Positions 6,563 to 14,231 of a stretch of 37,286 bases of DNA are shown here, piece by piece (the stretch's first letter is position 1; every line of letters begins with the position of its first letter). The stretch covers positions 1 through 37,286 of the forward strand of contig DASTPT010000045.1 in NCBI GenBank assembly GCA_035762085.1, given 5' to 3'. The notes beneath the pieces are model-generated. The model was not told the origin of the DNA and did no database searches. It was given only the letters and a program-made list of their open reading frames with translations. The position numbers and the translations under genes were made by a program. The DNA comes from HRBIN12 sp035762085 (GTDB lineage: Bacteria > Actinomycetota > UBA4738 > HRBIN12).

Positions 6563-8757
6563 GCGTCCGCGTCGAGGCCGAGCGTCCGGAACGCCCGCCC
6601 AGCCAGGTTCTCGTAGCGTTCCTCGAGCGCCCGGAGGCTCTCCTGGGCCGCGCGACGCTCGGTCACGTCGAGGGCGACCCCATGCCAGTACCGGGGTCGT
6701 CCGGCGTCGTCGGTCACGAGGACGGCGCGGCTGTGGAGCCAGACCGTCCGGCCGTCCTTCGCGATGACTCGATACTCCTCGTCGAACGGCTCGCCGGTCA
6801 CGTCGGCGCGAGCGTTCGCCGCGACGATCCGCTCGCGGTCCTCGGGGTGGAGCATCCGCTGGAAGTGTGAGGGGTCGGCGGTCAGTTCCTCCGGCGAGTA
6901 GCCGACGATCGACTCCGTCTGCGGAGACAGGTACAGCAGGTGGGCTTCACCCGGCCGCGTACTGGGCTCCTCGATGTACACCATCGCGGGGATCTGCTCG
7001 ACGAGCGTGCGGTACCGGTCTTGCGCCTCGCTCACGTCGCTGGCCGCGGTCTTCTCATCCGTGATGTCCTCGATCAGCCCCTGGAAGATGCGTGGGTGCC
7101 CTGCGGTGTCCAGCTCCAGCACCCGGCCGCGGTCCCGGACCCACACGGTGGACCCGTCGGTGCGCATCATGCGGTACTCGCTGATCCACGGCTCGCCGCT
7201 CACGGTGGGTTCGGTGGCGATCGTGGCCACACGCTCGCGATCGTCGGGATGGATGCTCTCGAGCCAGTCGCGCTCCGTCCGCCAGGCGATGGCCTCGGCG
7301 CCGAGGACGTCGCGGATCTGGGGGCCGACGTAGGTGAAGACGGGTCCGGTCGCGTCCGGGCCGATCTGGGCGACGTAGATGATGCCTGGCACCTGCTCCG
7401 TCAGGTCGCGGTACCGGCGCTCCGACTCGCGCGCCTGGGCCTCGGCCTCCTTGCGCGCCGTGATGTCGAACATCACACCCTGGAACAGCCGGGGCGATCC
7501 GTCGGCGGCGCGCGTCATGAGCACGGCCTCGTCCTGGACCCACACGATGTGCCCGTCCTTGTGCAGGTAGCGGTACTCCATGCTGAACGGGCCGCCCGTC
7601 GCCTCCGAACGCGTCGCATCGACCAGGACCGCCCGCCGGTCGTCCGGGTGGATGCGGCCGATCCAGAAGTCCGGGTCCCGGTGCCATTCCTCGACCGTGT
7701 ACCCGAGGAGCTCCTCGATCCTCGGGCTGGTGTAGCTGTCGGTTTGCCCGTCGCCAACCCCCCACGTGTACGTCACCGCCGGGATCTGCTCGACGAGCAG
7801 GCGGTACTTCCGCTCGGCCTCGGCGAGCTCGGCCTCCGCTCGCCGCCGCTCGCCGATCTCGAGCGCCATGAGCTCGTTCGCCACCTCGAGGTCGGCCGTC
7901 CGCGCCTGCACTCGGCGCTCGAGCTCGTCGTGGGCCCGGCGCAGTTCGGCCTCGGCCTCCTTGAGCTCGGTGATGTCGAGCTGGACGCCCTGCCAGTACC
8001 TCGGCCGGCCGTCGGGGTCTCGGACCAGCGTGGCGACGTCGCGGAACCAGACCGCGCGACCGTCGCTCGCGATGAGGCGGTACTCGCGGCTCCACGGCTC
8101 ACCCGTCTCGTTGTGCGCGTCGAGCGCCGCGAGGGCCGGCTCCCGGTCGTCGGGGTGGAGGAGCTCCATCCAGATGTCGGGCTGGTCGAGCCACTCATCC
8201 CGCGCGTAGCCGAGCGCGTGCTCGACCTGCGGGCTCACCCACAGCGTTCGGCGATCGTCGTCAGGCGCGACGAGGTACACGACGGCCGGGAGGTTCTCGA
8301 CCAGCGCCCGGTACCGCTCGCGCGCCTCCTCGAGCTGCTGCTCGTGCCGCTTCCCCGCGGTGATGTCGTACAGCGTCCCCTGCCAGAAGACGATGACGCC
8401 GTCGTCGTCACGGACCGGCACCGCGCCGTCGTGGATCCACACCACGGTGCCGTCGGTCCGGATCATCCGGTACTCGCACTCGAAGAGCCGCTGGCCCTCG
8501 CGCGCCTCCCGCCACACGGCGGCGACCCGTTCCGCGTCGTCCGGGTGGACCAGCCGGTACCAGAGGTCCGGGTCGCGCAGGAACGCGTTCGCCGGATGAC
8601 CGAGCAGGTCCTGGACCTGCGGGCTGATGTAGAGCGAGTCTGGTCGCTGGTCGTTCGAGTCGATGTAGACGACGGCCGGGACCCGCTCCACGAGGCTCCG
8701 GTACAGCTGCTCGCTCCAACCCTGGAGCCGCGGATCGTTCGGCACGCTGTTCGGCAC
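6559..8757 (-). CDS. Five-PAS-domain protein without output domain
   Basis: The 732-aa protein consists of five PAS/PAC repeats of the PAS_3 type, each opening with a variant of LVEQIPAVVY (about residues 22, 152, 321, 455 and 590) and containing HPDDR, EYR-DG-VW and a closing FQG-DIT motif. The repeats are joined by helical linkers; the one between repeats 2 and 3 (about 265-318) is a long coiled coil. There is no kinase, GGDEF, EAL, HTH or membrane segment; the chain ends about 20 residues after the last PAS. PAS_3 folds usually bind small ligands or form dimers. The GTG at 8757 is the first possible start because an in-frame TGA lies two codons upstream; a -10-like TACGAT 6 nt before it suggests a leaderless message. 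Confidence 0.88.
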   Translation of the reverse strand: MPNSVPNDPRLQGWSEQLYRSLVERVPAVVYIDSNDQRPDSLYISPQVQDLLGHPANAFLRDPDLWYRLVHPDDAERVAAVWREAREGQRLFECEYRMIRTDGTVVWIHDGAVPVRDDDGVIVFWQGTLYDITAGKRHEQQLEEARERYRALVENLPAVVYLVAPDDDRRTLWVSPQVEHALGYARDEWLDQPDIWMELLHPDDREPALAALDAHNETGEPWSREYRLIASDGRAVWFRDVATLVRDPDGRPRYWQGVQLDITELKEAEAELRRAHDELERRVQARTADLEVANELMALEIGERRRAEAELAEAERKYRLLVEQIPAVTYTWGVGDGQTDSYTSPRIEELLGYTVEEWHRDPDFWIGRIHPDDRRAVLVDATRSEATGGPFSMEYRYLHKDGHIVWVQDEAVLMTRAADGSPRLFQGVMFDITARKEAEAQARESERRYRDLTEQVPGIIYVAQIGPDATGPVFTYVGPQIRDVLGAEAIAWRTERDWLESIHPDDRERVATIATEPTVSGEPWISEYRMMRTDGSTVWVRDRGRVLELDTAGHPRIFQGLIEDITDEKTAASDVSEAQDRYRTLVEQIPAMVYIEEPSTRPGEAHLLYLSPQTESIVGYSPEELTADPSHFQRMLHPEDRERIVAANARADVTGEPFDEEYRVIAKDGRTVWLHSRAVLVTDDAGRPRYWHGVALDVTERRAAQESLRALEERYENLAGRAFRTLGLDADA

Positions 8758-8876
8758 GCGTCAATCGTACGGACCGACCCCGACGGACGCGAACCCCGAT
8801 CCCAGCGATGCATAGGTTCGACGGCGATGCCTCCATCCGTCATCGGTCGAGCCCGGGGCGCCGGTAGACTCGCCCC

Positions 8877-8966
8877 GGGAGGGTGGCCGAGCGGACGAAG
8901 GCGACGGTCTTGAAAACCGTTGGTCCCGCAAGGGACTCCTGGGTTCGAATCCCAGTCCTCCCGCCA
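8877..8966 (+). tRNA. tRNA-Ser (anticodon UGA)
   Basis: A complete class II tRNA cloverleaf can be drawn. The acceptor stem GGGAGGG (8877-8883) pairs with TCCTCCC (8956-8962). The anticodon stem ACGGT/ACCGT encloses loop CTTGAAA with anticodon TGA at 8911-8913. A long variable arm (GGTCCCGCAAGGGACT) is present, and the T arm is CTGGG-TTCGAAT-CCCAG. The discriminator is G8963 and the CCA end is encoded (8964-8966). It reads UCA and probably other UCN codons. Confidence 0.97.
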
Positions 8967-9209
8967 TCTACCTGCGGTTCTGGGCCGCGCCAGGGTGCCC
9001 CCGCCGTGCCGAGGGATCGGTGGGTCCGCATCGACGGCGATGTCCGCTCGGACCCGTCCATCCCGAGGAGCTGGTCGACCCATCCACCCTCGACTGTTGC
9101 CTCGCCCTGCAGTTCCAGGCCCAGTTCGATGAAGAACGCGATGACAGCCGCGAGTTCCCCGACCACAACGCTGACTCGATCCGTTCAACGCCCTCGCCGG
9201 TCCGGGAGC

Positions 9210-9215
9210 TACAGT
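9210..9215 (+). promoter_or_regulatory. Candidate -10 element for a leaderless message
   Basis: TACAGT fits TANNNT and ends 7 nt before the ATG at 9223; there is no Shine-Dalgarno sequence. No good -35 was seen (TTCAAC at 9184-9189 is 20 nt away). The 256 nt between the tRNA and this gene show no other supported feature. Confidence 0.3.
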
Positions 9216-9222
9216 TGGCGCC

Positions 9223-9789
9223 ATGCGGAAACTCGTGGTCCAGCAGTGGGTTACCGTCGACAACATCGCGGCGGAGGAGGACGGCGGTCTCAGCTTCGTG
9301 TCGGGGGAGCCCTTTTCCGAGACCACGGACGAAGCCTTCAAGGCGAGCGTGATGGGGTTGATCGACTCGGTCGACGCGATGATCCTCGGCGCGACTACCT
9401 ACGCCCAGACAAAGGACTACTGGCCGTACGCCGACGATCAGGGCGAGTACGGCGAGAAGCTCAACAACCTCACCAAGTTCGTCGCCTCGTCGAAGCTGGA
9501 TGACGCCCCCTGGGGCGACTTCCCCGCCGCGACCGTGACACGCGACCCGGCCACCACCATCCGGGAGCTGAAGGAGCAGACCGGCAAGGACATCTGGCTG
9601 TGGGGGAGCTTGCAACTCATGCACTCCCTGCTGGACGCGGGCCTTGTCGACGAGATCCGGATGCTGGTCTGCCCGGCGTCACGCGGCAAGGGCACGCGCA
9701 TCTTCCAGGATCGTCACGACCTGAAGCTGGTCGAGGCCACCTCGTTCGAGAACGGCGTGCTCCTTCTGCGCTACGAGGTCAAGAACTAG
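9223..9789 (+). CDS. Dihydrofolate reductase/RibD C-terminal-like protein
   Basis: The 188-aa protein begins MRKLVVQQWVTVDNIAA, the usual opening of RibD_C-type reductases, followed by a DAMILGATTYAQ segment and, near residue 124, KDIWLWGSLQLMHSLLDAGLVDEI, which corresponds to the nucleotide-binding and helix region of the fold. These proteins are NADPH-dependent reductases related to DHFR and RibG, but most stand-alone members have no proven substrate. It lies just after tRNA-Ser and is not obviously linked to the heme genes. A short hairpin (GCGGA/TCCGC, 9790-9802) follows its stop. Confidence 0.87.
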   Translation: MRKLVVQQWVTVDNIAAEEDGGLSFVSGEPFSETTDEAFKASVMGLIDSVDAMILGATTYAQTKDYWPYADDQGEYGEKLNNLTKFVASSKLDDAPWGDFPAATVTRDPATTIRELKEQTGKDIWLWGSLQLMHSLLDAGLVDEIRMLVCPASRGKGTRIFQDRHDLKLVEATSFENGVLLLRYEVKN

Positions 9790-9972
9790 GCGGAAGGTCC
9801 GCACCTTCGAAGGATCGAACTGAGGAAGACGAGGTCGATCGATATTCGGAGAGCGACCGACCCCGATCCTCCGTCCTGACGTGAGTCGAGGACCGTTCGC
9901 GGGCGACCCGCGCGTGGGTCCAGATCCACCCCTTCCCGCTCCGCCCTCTCGCCCATCCGTATCCTGTCGGGC
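9790..9972. promoter_or_regulatory. Intergenic region with hairpin and hemH -10 element
   Basis: A small hairpin (GCGGA-AGG-TCCGC, 9790-9802) directly follows the upstream stop, overlapping a second possible stem AAGGT/ACCTT (9794-9807); either is only a weak terminator candidate, without a T-tract. TATCCT (9960-9965) fits a -10 element and ends 7 nt before the hemH ATG. No -35 element was recognised. Confidence 0.3.
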
Positions 9973-10947
9973 ATGAGCGAGAGCGGAGCGATCGGCGTGC
10001 TCGTGATGGCCTACGGGACCGCGAGCGGGCCCGAGGACATCGAGCGGTACTACACCGATATCCGCGGCGGCCGAGCGCCATCCCCCGAGCTCCTGGCAGA
10101 GCTGAAGGAGCGGTACGCGGTCATCGGCAACCGGTTCCCGCTGCTGGAGATCACCCGCGCGCAGGCCGAGGGGCTCGAGCGCGACCTGAACGAGGACGGA
10201 TCGGGGCGGTTCCGGACCTACCTGGGCATGAAGCACTCGCCGCCGTGGATCGGCGACGCGCTGGAGCAGATGCGCGCCGATGGGGTCGAGCGCGCGGTCG
10301 GCATCGTGATGGCGCCACACTGGTCGGCGATGTCCGTCGGGTCGTACCGCGAGCGGGTCGAGGGAGACCTCGCCGAGCGCGGCGGCCCGACCCTCACGTT
10401 CGTCGAGGCGTTCCACGACCACCCGATGTTCGTCGACCTCCTCGAGGGCCGCGTGGCGCACGCGCTCGGGACGCTCGGGCCCGCCGAGCGCGAGGACGCG
10501 GTCGTCGTGTTCTCGGCGCACAGTCTGCCGGTGCGGACGCTCGACGACGGAACGTTGCGGTGCAAGCTCTGCGACGTGTGTCCCGACGGATGCCGATACG
10601 AGGCCGGCCTGCGCGAGACCGCCGAGCTCGTCGCCGATGCGCTCGGGCTCTCGCACTGGACGACCGCGTGGCAGAGCGCCGGCCGCACCGCCGATCCGTG
10701 GTGGGGACCCGCGATCGAGGACGTGATCCCCGAGCTGGCCGAGGCGGGCCACCGGGCGGTCGTGGTGTGTTCGGCCGGCTTCGTGGCCGATCACCTCGAG
10801 ATCCTCTACGACCTCGACGTGGAGTGCCGGCAGATCGCGGAGGACGCCGGGATGCACTTCGCGCGGACCGAGATGCCGAACGCCGATCCCGCGTACACGC
10901 GCATGCTCGCCGCCGTGGTCCGCGAGCACCTCGCGGAGACGACGTGA
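9973..10947 (+). CDS. hemH: Ferrochelatase (coproporphyrin type likely)
   Basis: The 324-aa protein inserts Fe2+ into a porphyrin. It has the catalytic His in FSAHSLP (near residue 183), the N-terminal GVLVMAYGTA strand, and SAGFVADHLEILYDLDVE carrying the conserved Glu. Between the catalytic loop and the next helix is a four-cysteine segment, CKLCDVCPDGC (about 197-207), which could hold an iron-sulfur cluster; some bacterial ferrochelatases carry such an internal cluster. Being actinobacterial and coupled to the hemY gene by GTGA, it is probably CpfC, acting on coproporphyrin III. The ATG has no clear Shine-Dalgarno sequence, but a -10-like TATCCT lies 7 nt upstream. Confidence 0.93.
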   Translation: MSESGAIGVLVMAYGTASGPEDIERYYTDIRGGRAPSPELLAELKERYAVIGNRFPLLEITRAQAEGLERDLNEDGSGRFRTYLGMKHSPPWIGDALEQMRADGVERAVGIVMAPHWSAMSVGSYRERVEGDLAERGGPTLTFVEAFHDHPMFVDLLEGRVAHALGTLGPAEREDAVVVFSAHSLPVRTLDDGTLRCKLCDVCPDGCRYEAGLRETAELVADALGLSHWTTAWQSAGRTADPWWGPAIEDVIPELAEAGHRAVVVCSAGFVADHLEILYDLDVECRQIAEDAGMHFARTEMPNADPAYTRMLAAVVREHLAETT

Positions 10948-12335
10948 CCGCGCGGGTGGTCGTCGTCGGGGCCGGCGTCTCCGGGCTCGCGACGGCCTAC
11001 CGCCTGAGCCGGGCCGACGAGCCACCGGACGTGCTGGTCCTGGAGTCGAACGGCTCGCCCGGCGGCAAGGTCCGGTCGGCGGTCGTCGGCGGGCTCGAGC
11101 TGGAGGCCGGGCCGGACTCGCTCATCGCGCGCAAGCCCTGGGCGGCGGACCTCTGCCGGGAGCTCGGCGTGGGCGAGGACCTGATCGCGCCGGCGCCGGT
11201 TCCGACGCACATCTACACCGACAAGGGGCTGCTGCGGTTCCCGAGCGGCCCGTTCGGCATCTCGACCGACCCGGTGGAGCTTGCCCGGTGGCCGGGCCTG
11301 TCGTACGCGGGCAAGGTCCGCGCCGGCGGCGACCTGGTACTGCCCCGGCGACGAGAGGAGGGCGACGAGTCGCTCGGCTCGCTGCTCCGCCGCCGGATCG
11401 GGGACGAGGCGACCGAGACGCTGGTCGCACCGCTGCTCGGCGGCCTGTTCGCCGGCGACATCGACCGGCTGAGCGTCCTCGCCACGTTCCCCGAGATCGC
11501 TGCGTGGGAGCGTGAGCACGGCAGCATCACCCGCGGCGCCCGTGCGCAGGCGAAGACGGCGACCGCGCACCGAGCGCCGGGGGCTGGGCGCCAGCCGATG
11601 TTCCTGCGGCTGCGGGGCGGCCTCCACCGGCTGACGGAGGCGCTGGCGTCCGCGCTCGGCCGGGAGCGTGTGCGCCTCGGCACGCCGGCCACCTCGGTGA
11701 TCGGCGACGGAGACGCGTACCGGGTGCGCACGGACGACGAGGAGATCCCGGCGGACGCGGTCGTCTTCGCGACGCCCGCGTTCGTGACCGAGCAGCTGGT
11801 GTCCGACCTTGCAGCGCAGGCTGTTCCGGAGCTCGCCGGCATCCCGTACGTCTCGACCGCCGTCGTGCTCCTCGTCTACCCGGAGGGCACGGGCCAGCGC
11901 CTGCCCGAGTCGTCCGGCTTCGTCTCGCCGCGCGGCCGGTTGGCGATCACCGCCGCGACGCTGGTCTCGCGGAAGTGGCCGGATCCGTCGTTCGGGACGC
12001 GCGCGGTCGTGCGGTGCTTCATCGGCGCGTGGGGGATGGAGGAGTCCCTCGCCCTGCCCGACGACGAGCTGATCGAGCGCGTCGACGACCAGCTCGCCGA
12101 GATCTTCGATCTCTCGGCACGTCCGGACGCCGCCGAGGTCGTGCGCTGGCCCCGCGCGATGCCGCAGTACGAGGTGGGCCATCTGGATCGGATCGACCGG
12201 ATCGAGGCGGCGATGCCGCCCGGGGTCTTCGTGGTCGGCCAGGCGTTCCGGGGCGCGGGGATCCCGGACTGCGTCCGCCAGGCGAACGAGATCGCCGACC
12301 GCGTGCTCGCCGCCCTGTCCTCGGTCCGGACCTAG
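10944..12335 (+). CDS. hemY: Coproporphyrinogen/protoporphyrinogen III oxidase (CgoX/HemY)
   Basis: The 463-aa flavoprotein begins with the FAD-binding Rossmann motif VVVVGAGVSGLATAYRL and has the family stretches ESNGSPGGKVRS and, near the C-terminus, GVFVVGQAFRGAGIPDCV. It oxidises coproporphyrinogen III (or protoporphyrinogen IX) using O2. The GTG start overlaps the hemH stop (GTGA). With a CpfC-like ferrochelatase beside it, the coproporphyrin-dependent route is favoured. The decarboxylase HemQ/ChdC is not in the window. The stop sits in CTAG at 12332-12335, shared with the convergent NHL gene. Confidence 0.93.
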   Translation: MTARVVVVGAGVSGLATAYRLSRADEPPDVLVLESNGSPGGKVRSAVVGGLELEAGPDSLIARKPWAADLCRELGVGEDLIAPAPVPTHIYTDKGLLRFPSGPFGISTDPVELARWPGLSYAGKVRAGGDLVLPRRREEGDESLGSLLRRRIGDEATETLVAPLLGGLFAGDIDRLSVLATFPEIAAWEREHGSITRGARAQAKTATAHRAPGAGRQPMFLRLRGGLHRLTEALASALGRERVRLGTPATSVIGDGDAYRVRTDDEEIPADAVVFATPAFVTEQLVSDLAAQAVPELAGIPYVSTAVVLLVYPEGTGQRLPESSGFVSPRGRLAITAATLVSRKWPDPSFGTRAVVRCFIGAWGMEESLALPDDELIERVDDQLAEIFDLSARPDAAEVVRWPRAMPQYEVGHLDRIDRIEAAMPPGVFVVGQAFRGAGIPDCVRQANEIADRVLAALSSVRT

Positions 12336-13555
12336 CCGGCCGGTGCCGGCGACGGCGCCGGCGTGGACCACACGTCGCTCGGGAGCTCCAGCATGCCCTC
12401 GTACCTCGGCTGCTCGAGCTCGTCCACGCCCGGGTAGGGCGTGAGGAGCCGGAAGATCACCACGCGGTGGTTCTCGCGATCCGCGAGGGCCCACAGCCCG
12501 TCCGGTCCCGACTCGAGCTGCTCGGGGAACCGGAACGACCCGTCCTCCGTGCCGGTGCGGCCGAACTCGCTCAGCAGCTCCCCGTCCGGCGACAGGACCA
12601 CGATGTGACCGGCGCCCATCCCCTCGTCGTCGTACCGGAACGTGTCGACGACGTAGATGTTGCCGTCGGCGCCGACGGCGATCCCCCGAGGGAGCTGCCA
12701 GAACCCGCGGATCTTGCCCTTGGAGTCCGGACGCCCCGAGACCCACAGCCACCTTCCCTGCCGGTCGATCGCCACGATGCGACGGTTCAGCGAATCGGCG
12801 ATGTAGAAGCGTCCGTTCTGCGGGTCGATGTCGAACGCGTCGGGGAAGTTGAACATCCCGAGCTCGACGCCCCGAACGTTCGCACCCTTGTGCGTGTAGC
12901 CCCACCGACCGACGACGTGGCCCGTCTCGTCGAAGAAGTAGAGCCCGTCATGGCTCGCGACGACGACGCGCCCGCCGGCGACGTTCACGTCGAATGGCGC
13001 GAAGCCGTCGGGCCCGAAGACCTCCAGGTCCTGGTCGTCGGCGGGGAAGTGGGTCACGTAGCCGCCCTCGGTCGAGAACACCTGGATCGCGCCGGCGCCG
13101 TAGTCGGCCACGTACAGGCGTCCGCGCTCGGCGTCGACCGCCAACCCGTACGGCGAGTACAGCTTGCCGGGGCCATCGGCTCCGACCGTCCGGATGTACG
13201 TGCCGTCCGAGGTGTACTGCTCCACGCGCGCCTGCCCGGTGTTCGAGAGCCAGACGTTCCCGTCGGGGTCGAACGTGACGCCGAGCGGCGTGCGCACCAG
13301 CTCGTTCGGCTCGTCGCCGTACCCGTAGATCGTCGTGACGACCTGGATCGGGTAGCCACCCGCGGTCGCTCCCGACTCCGCCGTGGCCGCCGGGCGCAGG
13401 AGCCAGACCAGCAGGACCAGGAGCGCGATGGCGCCGAGGACGAGGACGCCGAGGAGGACGAACAGGAGCCGCCGCGTCCCGCGGTCCTCCGGCGGCCCTC
13501 CCTCCGGCGCCGGTGCGGGTGGGGGGACCTTCGTTCGTTCCGTCGAGGTTGCCAT
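12332..13555 (-). CDS. Membrane-anchored NHL-repeat beta-propeller protein
   Basis: The 407-aa protein has a Pro-rich cytoplasmic N-terminus, one membrane helix (about 29-53) and an outer domain made of NHL-type blades, seen as repeated P-x-G-(I/L/V)-A/T-(V/F)-x-x-x-G-x-(I/L)-(Y/W)-V patterns (PLGVTFDPDGNVWLSN, PYGLAVDAERGRLYVADYG, PRGIAVGADGNIYVVDTF). About six blades fit. There is no CXXCH. It is the last gene of the 18-gene run and follows the TPR gene by 25 nt. NHL propellers usually bind proteins or ligands; next to multiheme cytochromes a scaffold or assembly role is plausible but inferred. The ATG lies 9 nt after a GGGAAGG-like ribosome-binding site. Confidence 0.87.
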   Translation of the reverse strand: MATSTERTKVPPPAPAPEGGPPEDRGTRRLLFVLLGVLVLGAIALLVLLVWLLRPAATAESGATAGGYPIQVVTTIYGYGDEPNELVRTPLGVTFDPDGNVWLSNTGQARVEQYTSDGTYIRTVGADGPGKLYSPYGLAVDAERGRLYVADYGAGAIQVFSTEGGYVTHFPADDQDLEVFGPDGFAPFDVNVAGGRVVVASHDGLYFFDETGHVVGRWGYTHKGANVRGVELGMFNFPDAFDIDPQNGRFYIADSLNRRIVAIDRQGRWLWVSGRPDSKGKIRGFWQLPRGIAVGADGNIYVVDTFRYDDEGMGAGHIVVLSPDGELLSEFGRTGTEDGSFRFPEQLESGPDGLWALADRENHRVVIFRLLTPYPGVDELEQPRYEGMLELPSDVWSTPAPSPAPAG

Positions 13556-13580
13556 GGTTCGCCGTCCCTTCCTGTCGTCG

Positions 13581-14231
13581 TCAGGCCTCGGCTCCGAGGC
13601 GTTCGAGGCCGGCGACCACCTCGGGGTGGTCCGGCGCGAACCGCGCCGCCGACCGGTACTCCTTCACCGCCTTCTCGGTCTCGCCGAGCGCCTCGTAGGC
13701 CTTCGCGAGCCCGAGGTGTCCCTCGATCACGAACGGCGCGTCGGCCACGGCCATGCGGTACGCGCGGACCGCCTCGTCGACGTCGCCGAGCGTCATGTAC
13801 AGGTCGCCCAGCGTCACGGCCGGCTGGACCTTCTCGGTCCTGCCCGCGGCCTTCACCGCGGCGCCGAGCAGCTCCACCGCGCGGTCGGGGTCCTCGTTCC
13901 GCACCAGGATCGCCAGCTGCAGCATCGCGACCCAGTTCTCCTCGTTCAGCGCCAGCGCCTCCTCGAACGCGACCCGCGCCTCCTCGGTGCGACCGGCGTC
14001 GAGGAGGGCGAGGCCGAGCCCCGTCTGGGCGCCGGAGTCCTGTGGGTTCTCGGCGACCAGCTGCTCCCACGACGCCACGGCGCGCTCGACGCTGTTCGTC
14101 GGCAGCGTCTCGGGACGGAGCCGCAGGGCGACGACCGCGCCGCCGAGCGCAAGGACCACGAGGGTCATCACCAGAACGCCGACGACCAACGCCTTCGAGG
14201 AGGCCGGCTTCTTCACCGCGTGTGTGCTCAT
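13581..14231 (-). CDS. Membrane-anchored TPR protein
   Basis: The 216-aa protein has a membrane helix at about 17-41 and then tetratricopeptide repeats (for example SGAQTGLGLALLDAGRTEEARVAFEEALALNEEN, followed by degenerate copies ending near 210). The TPR part resembles the soluble half of the CcmI/CcmH-type chaperones that hold apocytochromes, and this genome segment lacks a classical CcmH/CcmI, so a role in presenting apocytochrome c is possible. Its ATG overlaps the stop of the SurA-N-like gene (ATGA), and AAGGAA lies upstream. It could equally be a general assembly scaffold. Confidence 0.85.
   Translation of the reverse strand: MSTHAVKKPASSKALVVGVLVMTLVVLALGGAVVALRLRPETLPTNSVERAVASWEQLVAENPQDSGAQTGLGLALLDAGRTEEARVAFEEALALNEENWVAMLQLAILVRNEDPDRAVELLGAAVKAAGRTEKVQPAVTLGDLYMTLGDVDEAVRAYRMAVADAPFVIEGHLGLAKAYEALGETEKAVKEYRSAARFAPDHPEVVAGLERLGAEA

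Noticed and set aside
5279..8966. Functional linkage of serS and tRNA-Ser(UGA), which lie 2.3 kb apart
   Set aside because: They are separated by an opposing gene and have separate promoters; the nearness is most likely chance.
8840..9503. Open reading frames running through the tRNA-Ser gene on both strands (for example the one starting at 8883 +, and 8840-9166 -)
   Set aside because: They translate the tRNA itself and the following intergenic DNA, show no recognisable protein features, and lack ribosome-binding sites. They are typical false calls over a tRNA.
8877..9789. Integration of a mobile element at tRNA-Ser
   Set aside because: The tRNA 3' end is not repeated downstream within the window, and no integrase or recombinase gene is present.
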